Below are positions 7,515 through 16,365 of a DNA stretch of 64,000 bases, piece after piece. The position numbers were made by a program, and so were the translations under genes. The notes below the pieces were generated by a model. That model worked only from the letters and a program-made list of their open reading frames with translations. It had not been told where the DNA came from and did no database searches. The number at the start of each line of letters is the position of its first letter. Within the stretch, counting starts at the first letter, position 1. The DNA is from Microlunatus speluncae (GTDB lineage: Bacteria; Actinomycetota; Actinomycetes; Propionibacteriales; Propionibacteriaceae): assembly GCF_009299835.1 (NCBI RefSeq), contig NZ_VKCZ01000019.1:1-64000 (forward strand), read 5' to 3'.

Positions 7515-8441
7515 ATGTCCCCAGCCGTCCGCGCCGCCCCCGTCCGCCGGGCCCGCTGGCACCGGCGCGAGGACGGGGTCGGCTACGTGATGTTGCTGCC
7601 CAGCCTGCTGCCGTATGTCGCCTTCGCCCTGCTGCCGATCAGTTGGCTGCTGTGGTTCAGCTTTCAACGCTGGAACGGATTCTCGGCACCGCAGTTCACC
7701 GGGGTGGCCAACTACCAGCGGATGATCGGCGACGAGCAGTGGTGGTTCGCGGTGCTGAACACGCTCAAGTTCGGCTTCGGCCGGTTGATCATCGAGATCC
7801 CGGTGGCGCTGGTGCTGGCCTACATCTTCTTCCGTGGCGTACGGGCCGGCACGGCCTATCGCACCATCCTGTTCCTGCCGCACGTGCTGTCGCCGGCGAT
7901 CATCGGGATCATCTTCGTCTTCCTGCTCCGCGAGACCGGCGGCCCGATCAACCAGTTGCTCACCGGCTCGGGGCTGATCGACGCACCGGTCCGGTTCCTC
8001 GGTGAGGCCGGCAGCGCGATGGGCAGCTTGATCGGTGTCGGCGTCTGGGCCCATCTCGGGATCAACCTGCTGCTCTTCTTCGCCGGCATGATGACGATCC
8101 CGAACGAGCTGCTGGAGAGTGCCGCGCTGGAGGGCGCCGGGCACTGGTCGACGTTGCGGCACATCGTGCTGCCGCTGCTGGCTCCGGTGACCCGGGTGGT
8201 CATCCTGATCTCGATCATCGGCACCCTGCGCAGCTTCGACCTGGTCAAGACGCTCACCGACGGCGGCCCGGCCGGCGGCACCGAGGTGATGTTCACCTAC
8301 CTCTACCGGTTCTTCTTCGAGCCCGATTCCGTGCCCCAGATCGGATACGCGGCCGCCCTCGGCATCACCGCCAGCGTGATCGTCGGCATCATCTCCGTCG
8401 CCTACCTGCGGCTCAGCCGCAGCGGCAGGACCGCACCATGA
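7515..8441 (+). CDS. Carbohydrate ABC transporter permease, MalF/UgpA type
   Basis: 308 residues with about six membrane segments; the first is at about residues 24-46 (YVMLLPSLLPYVAFALLPIS). The EAA loop is AALEGAGHWSTLRHIVLPLL near residue 200, which contacts the ATPase. AGGAAGG lies upstream of the ATG. First gene of an operon in which each of the following four genes overlaps its predecessor by 4 bp. No ATPase is encoded, so a shared MsiK-like ATPase elsewhere is likely, as is common in actinobacteria. Confidence 0.93.
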   Translation: MSPAVRAAPVRRARWHRREDGVGYVMLLPSLLPYVAFALLPISWLLWFSFQRWNGFSAPQFTGVANYQRMIGDEQWWFAVLNTLKFGFGRLIIEIPVALVLAYIFFRGVRAGTAYRTILFLPHVLSPAIIGIIFVFLLRETGGPINQLLTGSGLIDAPVRFLGEAGSAMGSLIGVGVWAHLGINLLLFFAGMMTIPNELLESAALEGAGHWSTLRHIVLPLLAPVTRVVILISIIGTLRSFDLVKTLTDGGPAGGTEVMFTYLYRFFFEPDSVPQIGYAAALGITASVIVGIISVAYLRLSRSGRTAP

Positions 8442-9403
8442 CCACGCCCACCCGTTCCCTGAGCCTGTCGAAGCGTCGTCCTGAGCCTGTCGAAGGGGGC
8501 AGGCCGGATGACGCTGAAGGGCCCTCGCCGTCGGTGATCGGCACGCGAGTGCCACGACGGCGACGCCGGGTCCGCCCGCTGACGATCCTGCTGCACCTGA
8601 TCTTGATCGCCGCGGCGTTGATCATGCTCTCGCCGCTGATCTTCGGCCTGCTCGCCTCGGTCTCACCGCTGGACCAGATCCTCAGCCGCAACGGCGGCAT
8701 CGTGCCGCGGGTGTGGGAATGGGGCAACTACGTCCAGGCCTGGACCACCGCCAACTTCTCCCGCTACTTCGTCAACAGCCTGATCGTCACCGCCCTGGTG
8801 GTGGTGCTGGACACGCTCGCCTCGAGCATGACCGGCTACGTGCTGGCCCGGCGCAAGCTCCGCGGCCAGCGGTTCCTGGAGGGGTTGTACGTCGGCACGT
8901 TGTTCGTCGGGCTGACCACGGCGACCCTGTTTCCGCAGTACGTGATCGCGGAGGCGCTCGGGCTGGACAACCTGCTCGGCATCGCACTGGTCCAGCTGGC
9001 CGGGATCATGCTGGTGCACATCTTCCTGATCAAGGCGTTCGTGCTCGGCCTCGGCACCGAGATGGAGGACGCCGCCCGGGTCGACGGCTGCGGTCTGTTC
9101 GGCACCTACTGGCGGGTCACCTTCCCGATGATGCGGCCGATCCTCGCCACCACGGTGATCCTCGGCTTCCAGGCCTCCTGGAACAACTACCAGGTGCCAC
9201 TGGTGTTCTCGCTCGCCGCGCCGGACCTGCGCACCCTGGTGGTCGGGGTCAGCGCGCTGCAGTACGACGCCGCCGAGGGGATGACGCCCTACAACACCGT
9301 GCTGGCCGGCGCCAACATGGCGCTGGTGCCGATCGTGGTGATCTTCATCGTGCTGCAGCGACACTTCGTCCGCGGCTGGACCGAAGGCTCGGTGAAGGGA
9401 TGA
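8438..9403 (+). CDS. Carbohydrate ABC transporter permease, MalG/UgpE type, with repeat-encoded N-terminus
   Basis: 321 residues. Six membrane segments begin at about residue 48 (LTILLHLILIAAALIMLSPL), and the EAA loop reads DAARVDGCGLFGTYWRVTFP near residue 210. The ATG overlaps the stop of the partner permease. The first 45 residues are odd: SLSLSKRRPEPVEGG is the translation of two tandem copies of the dispersed CCTGAGCCTGTCGAAGG repeat (8454-8497). The repeat has thus been absorbed into the reading frame as a disordered cytoplasmic tail. The fold from residue 45 on looks intact. Confidence 0.92.
   Translation: MTTPTRSLSLSKRRPEPVEGGRPDDAEGPSPSVIGTRVPRRRRRVRPLTILLHLILIAAALIMLSPLIFGLLASVSPLDQILSRNGGIVPRVWEWGNYVQAWTTANFSRYFVNSLIVTALVVVLDTLASSMTGYVLARRKLRGQRFLEGLYVGTLFVGLTTATLFPQYVIAEALGLDNLLGIALVQLAGIMLVHIFLIKAFVLGLGTEMEDAARVDGCGLFGTYWRVTFPMMRPILATTVILGFQASWNNYQVPLVFSLAAPDLRTLVVGVSALQYDAAEGMTPYNTVLAGANMALVPIVVIFIVLQRHFVRGWTEGSVKG
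8454..8497 (+). repeat. Two tandem CCTGAGCCTGTCGAAGG repeats inside a coding region
   Basis: One unit is at 8454-8473 and the second at 8480-8497, both in the same orientation. They encode the SLSLSK and RPEPVEG peptides at the N-terminus of the second sugar permease. Confidence 0.85.
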
Positions 9404-10074
9404 CCGGCCCGGCGAACGTGATCTTCGCGCCGGACGGCGCGCTGCTCCGGGCCTGGTCCCGGTGGTGGTTCTGGGCCTGGACCAGCTGCTGCTGGGCCCT
9501 GTTCAGCCTGCCCGTGGTCACCCTGCCGGCGGCGACCTCGTGGTTGATCACCCAGCAGCGCCGCTACACCCGCGGCGAGACCTCGCTCGGTCCCGCCGAG
9601 AGCCTGCGCTTCCTGCTCCGCCGGCTGCTGCCGACGCTGCCGCTGGCCGGCTGCCACCTGGGGGTGACCGGCCTGGTGATCACCGGCCTGTTCGGCCCGT
9701 CGCCCGGTGGCGGGTACGGCTGGCTGGTCTTGATCACCAGCTCGGTCGTCGGCGTGACCTGGCTGCTGCTCGCCCCCTGGACCGTGCTGATCTTCGAACG
9801 CACCGGCCGGACGGTCGAGTCGATCCGGCTCGCGTACCGGCTGGCCTTGGCCCGGCTCGACCTCGCCGTGACCGCGACCGTGGCCGCCGTCGCGGCCGCG
9901 GCGGCCGTCGTCCTGCTGCTGACCCGGGTCCCGTATCTGGGCCCGCCCCTGGCGCTCGCGGTCCCGGCCGCCGTCGCCACCTTCTTGATCATGCTCCACG
10001 ACCGCGCGACCCGGCTCGCGACTCCACCTGACCGCGCGAGCCGGCTCGCGACCCGAGATGAGGACCCATCATGA
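9400..10074 (+). CDS. DUF624 (YesL-like) membrane protein
   Basis: 224 residues with about five membrane segments. The pattern WAWTSCCWALFSLPVVTLPA followed by an Arg-rich loop (ITQQRRYTRGETSLGPA) is typical of DUF624/YesL proteins, which are encoded with carbohydrate ABC transporters in Firmicutes and actinobacteria. Their exact role is not known. Start and stop both overlap neighbours by 4 bp (ATGA), placing it firmly in the operon. The C-terminus carries a short imperfect duplication (DRATRLATPP / DRASRLATR), visible as a DNA direct repeat near 10003-10055. Confidence 0.82.
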   Translation: MTGPANVIFAPDGALLRAWSRWWFWAWTSCCWALFSLPVVTLPAATSWLITQQRRYTRGETSLGPAESLRFLLRRLLPTLPLAGCHLGVTGLVITGLFGPSPGGGYGWLVLITSSVVGVTWLLLAPWTVLIFERTGRTVESIRLAYRLALARLDLAVTATVAAVAAAAAVVLLLTRVPYLGPPLALAVPAAVATFLIMLHDRATRLATPPDRASRLATRDEDPS

Positions 10075-11444
10075 CTGCATCGGCACTGAACCCATCGACC
10101 CTGACCCGGCGCGGCTTCCTCGGCGCCGTCACCGCCGCCGGAGCCGGCACCGCCGTCGGCTGCAGCGGCGCCACCACCGGGTCGTCGGGCGGGGGGCCGG
10201 CCACGATCGTGGTCTGGGACCGCGCCGGCGCGCACGCCAAGGCCCGGCAGGAGTTCTTCCGCACCTGGAACGAGGGCGAGGGCGCCTCGCTCGGCATCAC
10301 GGTGCAGTACGAACCGCAGGCGACGGACAAGTACGAGGAGATCGTCCGGGTCGGCTTCCAGACCAAGCGGGCACCGGACCTGTTCCACAGCCCCTCCTCC
10401 CAGTTGGGCGCCTTCGTCGCCGCCGGCTGGGTGCAGCCGCTGCCCGACCTGGTCGATCAGGCGGTGTTGGACAAGGCGGCGCCCTACCACCAGAAGAACA
10501 GCGAACTGGTCTGGGGCGGGGTGCCGTACGCGGTGCCGACCACCGCGTTCACCAACCGGCTGGTGATCAACACGGAGCTGTTCGAGAAGGCAGGGCTCGA
10601 CCCGGCGTCGCCGCCGAAGACGTTCACCGAGGTGCGCCAGGCGGCGGCCGCGATCACCAAGATCGGCCAGGGCGACGCGTTCGGCATGATCATCCCGATC
10701 AAGGCGACGGGCTTTCGGCAGTGGAGCGTCGATATCCCGCTGATGGCCGGCGACGAGGCGCTGGCCCAGTTCGGCCTGTTCAACGCCGCGGCGCAGCAGT
10801 ACGAGTCGGCCAAGTATGCCCCGGTGATCGAGCTCTACCGCGCCCTGATCACCGACAAGACGGCCTACCCGGGAGCGGCCACGCTGGCCGGGGACGTCGC
10901 CGCGAACGCCTTCGGCCAGGGCGAGGCCGGCATGTATCTGACCAGCAGTGCGATCGTCTCCTCGCTCGCCGATCTGGGCAGCACGGTGTCGGCGGTGGCC
11001 GCGCCGTTGCCGGTGCCGGACGGCCAGCAACTGGTCCGATCACCGATGAACGCCGGCTACCCGTACGCGATCTCCTCGACCAGCAAGACCCCCGAGCAGG
11101 CCGCGAAGGTGTTCGAGGTGATGGTCGGCGACGGGATCCAGGAGGCCCTCGCCGCCAAGGCCGCGCCGCCGATCAACGACACCGTCTGGGACTCGGCCGC
11201 GATCAAGGACAACGCGTTCCTGCAGCAGTACCGGCCCGCCGATCTTGATCAACAGTGGCCGAAGACCCCCGGCGGGCTGCTCCAGGTCGACGGGGAGAAG
11301 GTCGACCAGACGATCGAGAAGCTGCTGCTCGACCCGGCCGCCGATCTCGATGCGGCGCTGGCGTCCATGCAGCAACGGATGCAGGCGGCCTACGACGCCG
11401 CGGTGCAGAGCGGTGACGTCGACCCGCAGGAGTTCGGCGCGTGA
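10071..11444 (+). CDS. Extracellular solute-binding lipoprotein of the sugar ABC transporter (Tat-exported)
   Basis: 457 residues. A twin-arginine signal (TRRGFLGAVTAAGAGTAVGC) ends in a lipobox with the Cys at about residue 35. After that comes an SBP_bac_1-type fold beginning TIVVWDRAGAHAKARQEFF. The family binds mono- or oligosaccharides and delivers them to the paired permeases. Tat export of a sugar-binding lipoprotein is common in actinobacteria. Its position between the DUF624 gene and two sulfatases suggests a sulfated or desulfated oligosaccharide ligand (inference). Confidence 0.92.
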   Translation: MTASALNPSTLTRRGFLGAVTAAGAGTAVGCSGATTGSSGGGPATIVVWDRAGAHAKARQEFFRTWNEGEGASLGITVQYEPQATDKYEEIVRVGFQTKRAPDLFHSPSSQLGAFVAAGWVQPLPDLVDQAVLDKAAPYHQKNSELVWGGVPYAVPTTAFTNRLVINTELFEKAGLDPASPPKTFTEVRQAAAAITKIGQGDAFGMIIPIKATGFRQWSVDIPLMAGDEALAQFGLFNAAAQQYESAKYAPVIELYRALITDKTAYPGAATLAGDVAANAFGQGEAGMYLTSSAIVSSLADLGSTVSAVAAPLPVPDGQQLVRSPMNAGYPYAISSTSKTPEQAAKVFEVMVGDGIQEALAAKAAPPINDTVWDSAAIKDNAFLQQYRPADLDQQWPKTPGGLLQVDGEKVDQTIEKLLLDPAADLDAALASMQQRMQAAYDAAVQSGDVDPQEFGA

Positions 11445-12823
11445 GCTCGGCCGGTGTGGTTCGGCCCAATATCGTGTTGCTGCTGGCCGATCAGTGGCGC
11501 GGGCAGGACCAGGGCTGGCTGGACGACGAGCGGGGCCGCGCCTCCGAGGTCCGCACGCCCCACCTCGATCGGCTGGCCGCGGCCGGCGTGGCGATCGCGG
11601 GCGGCTGCTCCAACGCGCCGGTCTGCGGGCCCAGCCGGGCCAGCCTGCTGACCGGATCGCTGCCGCACCAGCACGGGGTGGTGGCGAATGATCTTCCGCT
11701 GTCGCCGCGGCTGGACACGCTCGGCACCGCCCTGGCCGACGCCGGCTACCGGACCGGTTGGATCGGCAAGTGGCATCTGGCCGGACTGCCCCGGGACAAG
11801 TGGGTGCCGCCGGTGGCCCGACCCGGCATCGAGCACTACGCCGGCGTCGACTGCTCCCATGATCATGTCGACGGCCACTACTACCGCGGCACCGAGAGCC
11901 CGACCCGGGTCGACTTCACCGGCTACGAGCCGGCGGTGCACACCGACCTCGCGATCGAGTTTCTCCAACGGCAGCGGGATCCGTTCTTCCTGGCCGTTTC
12001 CTACAACCCGCCGCACGATCCGTACGACTCGGTGCCGGAAGCGTTGCGGAGCTACGCCGACACCGAGCCGACCGTGCCGCCGAACACCCCCGACACCGAA
12101 GCCCAGCGCGAGGTGCAGCGGCTCTACTGGAGTGCGATCACCGCGGTCGACGCCGAGATCGGCCGGATCGTCGCCGAGCTGGACCGGCTCGACCTGCGCC
12201 GGGACACGATCATCGTCGTCACCTCCGATCACGGCGATCTGCTGGGCGCCCATGGTCTGCGGGCGAAGCAGAGCCCCTACGCCGAAGCGGTGCGGGTGCC
12301 GTTGGTGATCACCGGAGCGGGCCTTCCGGCCTCCCGGCCGGCCGGACTGTTCGGGCTGGTCGACCTCGCGCCGACCCTGCTTGGCCTGGCCGGACTGCCG
12401 CCGGTCGGCGGCTACGGCCGCGACCTCAGTGATCAACTCCGGACCGCCGGGCCGCTGCGGCAGGAGTTGATCATCGGCAACTGGGTCAGCTGCGACAACG
12501 GCTACGACCAGGGGATCGGGGAGTGGCGGGGCGTGATCACCGAGCAGCTGACGTACGCCCGCACGGTCGACGGCCGACCCTGGCTGCTCTACGACGATCA
12601 GGCCGACCCGTGGCAGCGGCGAAATCTGGTCGACGACCCGGCGGCGGCCGATCGGGTGGCCGCCGCGGACTCCCGGCTCGGGGACCTGCTGACCGAGGCC
12701 GGGGACGCGTTCGATCCGGCCGACCGGCTGCTGGCCGGCCTCGGCATGGTCGAGGACTGGAATCTTCGCGAGACCGAGCTCCGTGGTGATCGGGCCCGCC
12801 TGCTGCCGGTGCCCGCACCATGA
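11441..12823 (+). CDS. Sulfatase, Cys-type (CGPSR active site)
   Basis: 460 residues. The metal-binding start is PNIVLLLADQWRG, and the formylglycine motif is VCGPSRASLLTG near residue 63, a C-x-P-S-R signature in which Cys is converted to formylglycine. GKWHLAG near 109 and SDHGDLLGAHG near 265 provide substrate and metal contacts. No signal peptide is seen, so it should act in the cytoplasm on imported sugar sulfates, unless it is exported by another route. The GTG start overlaps the binding-protein stop (GTGA). No formylglycine-generating enzyme is in the window. Confidence 0.92.
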   Translation: MSSAGVVRPNIVLLLADQWRGQDQGWLDDERGRASEVRTPHLDRLAAAGVAIAGGCSNAPVCGPSRASLLTGSLPHQHGVVANDLPLSPRLDTLGTALADAGYRTGWIGKWHLAGLPRDKWVPPVARPGIEHYAGVDCSHDHVDGHYYRGTESPTRVDFTGYEPAVHTDLAIEFLQRQRDPFFLAVSYNPPHDPYDSVPEALRSYADTEPTVPPNTPDTEAQREVQRLYWSAITAVDAEIGRIVAELDRLDLRRDTIIVVTSDHGDLLGAHGLRAKQSPYAEAVRVPLVITGAGLPASRPAGLFGLVDLAPTLLGLAGLPPVGGYGRDLSDQLRTAGPLRQELIIGNWVSCDNGYDQGIGEWRGVITEQLTYARTVDGRPWLLYDDQADPWQRRNLVDDPAAADRVAAADSRLGDLLTEAGDAFDPADRLLAGLGMVEDWNLRETELRGDRARLLPVPAP

Positions 12824-12841
12824 TCACGCTCCGAAGTTCGC

Positions 12842-12862
12842 TCCCTGAGCCTGTCGAAGGGC
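12842..12862 (+). repeat. Dispersed CCCTGAGCCTGTCGAAGG repeat, intergenic copy
   Basis: TCCCTGAGCCTGTCGAAGGGC lies in the 94-bp gap between the two sulfatase genes, in the same orientation as the pair at 8454-8497. Confidence 0.85.
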
Positions 12863-12917
12863 AGGCCCGATCGCGCCAGCCCTGCGACCACCCGCCGACC
12901 CACGAGGAGACCGAGTC

Positions 12918-14411
12918 ATGACTGACCGGCCGAACGTGCTGTTCGTGATGACCGATCAGCAGCGGTTCGACACGATCGCAGCGCTGGGCAACTCCGAGAT
13001 CGACACGCCCAACCTCGATCGGCTGGCCGCCCGCGGCGCCGCCTTCGACAACGCCTATTCGACCTGCCCGGTGTGCGTTCCCGCCCGCTACACCCTGCGC
13101 AGCGGCTGCGAACCGACCCGGACCGGGATCTACGACAACGCGATGCCCGACGGGGCGCATGCGGCGATCCGGGACCGCTGCGGGCCGTATCTGGGCGAGG
13201 CGATGGCCGGTCTCGGCTACCGCACCTTCGGGGTCGGCAAGTTTCACACCACACCGTGGGACGCGCCGGTCGGACTCGACGTGCAGCGGCACAGCGAGGA
13301 GTTGTACGAGAGCCCGGAGCAGCGGGCCGGCGACGCCTACGCGTCCTGGATCGCGACCGAGCACCCGGAGTTCGACTGGCTCGAGGCGCTGATGGGGGAG
13401 CGGACCGACATGTACTACATGCCGCAGCTCAGCCCGCTCCCCGCCGACTGCACGGTCGAGTCGTGGGCGACCCGGGAGGCGATCGGACTGATCGAGACCG
13501 AGGACGACCGGCCCTGGTTCGGCTTCGTCTCCTACATCGGGCCGCATCCGCCGTTCGCGCCGCCGCTGCCGTACAACCGGCGTTACGACCCGGACCGGAT
13601 GCCCGATCCGGTCCGCGGTGATCAAGACGTCGATCACCTTGATCAACACATCCCGTGGATGAACCACCTGGTCTATGCCGAGGACGTCGATCCGCACCGG
13701 GCCCGGGCGTTGCGGGCCCGTTACTACGGCGAGATCAGCTACATCGACGGCTGCATCGGCGAGCTGCTGGACGCGGTCGAGCGGCGGCCGGATGCCGGCA
13801 ACACGGTGATCTGTTTCTTCGCCGATCATGGTGATCTGCTCGGTGATCATCACGGCTGGCAGAAGGAGAGCTTCTTCGAGGCGGCGGCCCGGGTGCCGTT
13901 CCTGATCTCCTGGCCCGGCCGGATCGCCGCCGGTGAGCGTCGCAGCGACCTGGCCTGCCTGACCGACCTGTTCGGCCTGGCGACGTCGGCCGCCGGCGAA
14001 CCGGACCTTCGGCAGGGCAGTGATCTGCTCGGGTTGCTCGCCGGGACGGCGCCGCCGCGGGAGACCCTGTTCGGCTACCACGGCCGGCCGGGCACGCACC
14101 GGTTCAAGGCGATGGTGCGGCAGGGCGACCTCAAACTGATCTGGCTGGCCAACGGCGGCCACCGGCTGCTGTTCGATCTCGCCGCCGACCCGGACGAGAT
14201 CAAGCCGGTGCAGGCCGAACGTCCGGACGAGGCGGACCGGTTGACGGCGGTCCTGGCCGAGCGGCTCCGGGCCGACGGCGTGGCCGACGCGCTCGACGGT
14301 GATCGGCTGCGGGAGTTTCCGTACCGGACCTGGCCGCTGACCCGGATCCACCAGTTCGATCGGTCTCGCGGCGTGACCGACTTCGGGCCCACCGGCACCG
14401 AGCGGCACTAG
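12918..14411 (+). CDS. Sulfatase, variant CVPAR active site
   Basis: 497 residues. The start is PNVLFVMTDQQRFDTIA, with the active-site motif CPVCVPARYTLRSG near residue 54. This is the C-x-P-A-R variant of the formylglycine signature seen in several sulfatase subfamilies. GVGKFHTTPWDAP near 110 and FFADHGDLLGDHHGW near 305 supply the other active-site parts. It shares little with the preceding sulfatase beyond the motifs, so the two probably cut different sulfate esters. No signal peptide. The 94-bp gap holds the dispersed repeat; AGGAG precedes the ATG. Likely the last gene of the operon. Confidence 0.92.
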   Translation: MTDRPNVLFVMTDQQRFDTIAALGNSEIDTPNLDRLAARGAAFDNAYSTCPVCVPARYTLRSGCEPTRTGIYDNAMPDGAHAAIRDRCGPYLGEAMAGLGYRTFGVGKFHTTPWDAPVGLDVQRHSEELYESPEQRAGDAYASWIATEHPEFDWLEALMGERTDMYYMPQLSPLPADCTVESWATREAIGLIETEDDRPWFGFVSYIGPHPPFAPPLPYNRRYDPDRMPDPVRGDQDVDHLDQHIPWMNHLVYAEDVDPHRARALRARYYGEISYIDGCIGELLDAVERRPDAGNTVICFFADHGDLLGDHHGWQKESFFEAAARVPFLISWPGRIAAGERRSDLACLTDLFGLATSAAGEPDLRQGSDLLGLLAGTAPPRETLFGYHGRPGTHRFKAMVRQGDLKLIWLANGGHRLLFDLAADPDEIKPVQAERPDEADRLTAVLAERLRADGVADALDGDRLREFPYRTWPLTRIHQFDRSRGVTDFGPTGTERH

Positions 14412-14421
14412 ACTCGGCCAC

Positions 14422-15078
14422 GTGACCCCTGCGAAGTCACCGTCCGCCCAGGCTCCGCCGCCGACGGGATCGGCGGGGTCACGGTCCCGATTTCCCTGGT
14501 GGGCCCCGGTTGCCGCCGGTTCGGCGGTCATCCTGCTGGTGGTGATCGTCACGATCCTCGGCGTGCTCGGCGCCTTCGGTGGTCTCTGGCCGGGTCGGTC
14601 GAGCCCGACCACCCGACTGTCGGTGGTCGATGATCGGATCGCGTTCGAGATCAAGGTGCCGTCGGGGACCATGATCACCCGGTTCTACAGTGGAGCCCGC
14701 CGGGAGTGTGCGATCGCGGAGGTCGACTTCTCCGAGCACGGGCTGCGGGCCTACGCCGCCGCTCGGACCTGTGACATTCCGGCCCGAGGCCGGACCGGCA
14801 ACGGCCATCACGGCCTGTACCGGACGATCGCCGATGTCGCCGCGCCGAAGACGGTGCAGCGGGTGGAGACCTGGCTCGGACCGGCCGACGTGTTCAGTCA
14901 GGACTACTACGAGTGCACCAACGCCTGCCGGAACTACACCGAGCCGGTGGCGATCGTGATGTTGCAACAGCCGGTCAATCCCGACTTCCCGACCCTGGTC
15001 CTGATCAGCACCAAGGGCGAGCTCGCCCGGCCCGACTTCACTCGGCTCGTCCGCGACCTGGCCGAACCGACCCGGTGA
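14422..15078 (+). CDS. Single-pass membrane protein of unknown function
   Basis: 218 residues: a Pro/Ser-rich cytoplasmic head, one membrane helix at about residues 28-55 (VAAGSAVILLVVIVTILGVL) and an extracytoplasmic domain with paired cysteines (CTNACRNY near 170, plus others near 93 and 114) that may form disulfides. I do not recognise the family. The GTG start lies seven bases after a TAGACT box, so it has its own leaderless promoter and is not part of the sulfatase operon despite the 10-bp gap. Confidence 0.72.
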   Translation: MTPAKSPSAQAPPPTGSAGSRSRFPWWAPVAAGSAVILLVVIVTILGVLGAFGGLWPGRSSPTTRLSVVDDRIAFEIKVPSGTMITRFYSGARRECAIAEVDFSEHGLRAYAAARTCDIPARGRTGNGHHGLYRTIADVAAPKTVQRVETWLGPADVFSQDYYECTNACRNYTEPVAIVMLQQPVNPDFPTLVLISTKGELARPDFTRLVRDLAEPTR

Positions 15079-15097
15079 TCATCACTTGACCGGATGA

Positions 15098-15598
15098 TCA
15101 GAGGCCGACCAGGCCGAGGATGATCAGCACGGTCGCGATCAGGCAGGCCAGCGTCCGGACATGGTTGGCGGCGGTCCACTCCCGGTTGTAGCGGGCCCAC
15201 TGCTCGGCGATCTCCGGGCCGTCCGGATCGGTCCGGTCCAGCGCGTTGTTCCGCGGCACGTTGTACGCCATCGTCAGGATCGGGCTGCCGACGATGTAGA
15301 TCACGGCGCCGATCACCAGCAGCCAGGTCGAGCTGCCCGCGGACGTGATCAAGGCGACGATGATCAACACGATGCCGAGCAGGCCGGTGCCGAACAGCAC
15401 GGTCATCAGCGGCGGCCGGACGACGGTGATGTTGAACGACTGCATCCCGCGGGTCGCGGCGCTCGGGCCGAGTCGGTCGAGGCCCGCCATGATGGACGCG
15501 GAGAAGGTCAGGTAGAAGCCACCGGCGAGGCCGCTGCCGAGTGCGGTGAGCAGCCCGATGATGATCAACAGTCCCGATTCCGCCATCGATTCGACCAT
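15098..15598 (-). CDS. DUF1772 (anthrone oxygenase-like) integral membrane protein
   Basis: 166 residues with four membrane helices; the first is LLIIIGLLTALGSGLAGGFY. The conserved pattern TMAYNVPRNNALDR near residue 110 and AANHVRTLACLIATV near the end identify the DUF1772 group, related to anthrone oxygenase and noted for cofactor-free oxygenation in fungi. Bacterial members are mostly uncharacterised. GGGAGG precedes the ATG. It lies 32 bp downstream of a TetR gene on the same strand, which probably controls it. Confidence 0.85.
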   Translation of the reverse strand: MVESMAESGLLIIIGLLTALGSGLAGGFYLTFSASIMAGLDRLGPSAATRGMQSFNITVVRPPLMTVLFGTGLLGIVLIIVALITSAGSSTWLLVIGAVIYIVGSPILTMAYNVPRNNALDRTDPDGPEIAEQWARYNREWTAANHVRTLACLIATVLIILGLVGL

Positions 15599-15630
15599 GA
15601 ATCCTCCCCTGTCAGTGGCCTGACCGGAGC

Positions 15631-16266
15631 TCAGGCAGCTACACCGTATCGCCCAAGCCCGGACTCCAGCAGCGAGAACGCGCGATCGCCGTGCTCGCGG
15701 ACCTCGGCCGCCACCCGGCGCAGCTCGGCGCCGGCCAGGACCCGCCGGCGGACGTGGGCGACCAGGGTGCGATGGACCCCGATCAAGGCGTGACCGACGA
15801 CCGCCGCGGTGATCGGGTCACCGCCGTCCTCGGCCGCGAGCAGTGCGGCCAGATCTTCGGTGTAGCGGGCGAAGGCACGCTGTTCCCGGGCCAGCAGTGC
15901 CGGGCTGTCGCTGATCACGCGCAGGTGCACCTGCAGCCGCGCCGACGCTTCTGCCTCGCTCGGCTCGAGCGAACCGAGCAGGCCACGATCTTGGAGCAGG
16001 AACCGGTGGACCGCGGCGAGGGCCGACGTGCCGGCATCGCGGGCGCGGACCGCGTCGATGAGTTGATCACCGAAGGACTCCAGCGGTGCGTAGAACAGGT
16101 CCTCCTTGGTCCGGAAGTAGTTGAACAACGTCGCCTCGGAAACCTCGGCCGCGCGCGCGATCTCGGCCACCGTGACCTGCTCGAAGCCGCGGTCGGCGGC
16201 CAACCGCCAGGCCGTTTCGATCAGCCGGGCCCTGGTCTGTTCCTTCTTCTGCTCACGAAGTCCCAC
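15631..16266 (-). CDS. TetR family transcriptional regulator
   Basis: 211 residues. The helix-turn-helix is at about residues 9-55 (TRARLIETAWRLAADRGFEQ, then AAEVSEATLFNYFRTKEDLF). The C-terminal helical domain ends with a leucine-rich stretch. It reads into the DUF1772 gene 32 bp downstream and is divergent from the NTF2-like gene at 16366. Palindromes in the shared promoter region (16282-16316) are candidate operators. Confidence 0.9.
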   Translation of the reverse strand: MGLREQKKEQTRARLIETAWRLAADRGFEQVTVAEIARAAEVSEATLFNYFRTKEDLFYAPLESFGDQLIDAVRARDAGTSALAAVHRFLLQDRGLLGSLEPSEAEASARLQVHLRVISDSPALLAREQRAFARYTEDLAALLAAEDGGDPITAAVVGHALIGVHRTLVAHVRRRVLAGAELRRVAAEVREHGDRAFSLLESGLGRYGVAA

Positions 16267-16281
16267 GAGAAGAATCTAGCA

Positions 16282-16316
16282 CCAAATTTGGAGTAACACT
16301 AATTTTAGAGTTACTC
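16282..16316. promoter_or_regulatory. Candidate TetR operators in divergent promoter
   Basis: The perfect palindrome CCAAATTTGG is at 16282-16291. GAGTAAC (16291-16297) and GTTACTC (16310-16316) form inverted arms 12 bp apart. The stretch is AT-rich against a GC-rich background and lies 15-50 bp upstream of the TetR start. Confidence 0.6.
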
Positions 16317-16365
16317 TACGAATACGTCAGCGATCGATCGGGTCGCGAGAAGCTCAGGAGGAGAC

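Noticed and set aside
12537..14678. Long open frame antisense to the sulfatase genes
   Set aside because: It is the mirror of high-GC codon usage in two well-supported sulfatases; its product is Arg/Pro/Gly/His-rich without any motif.
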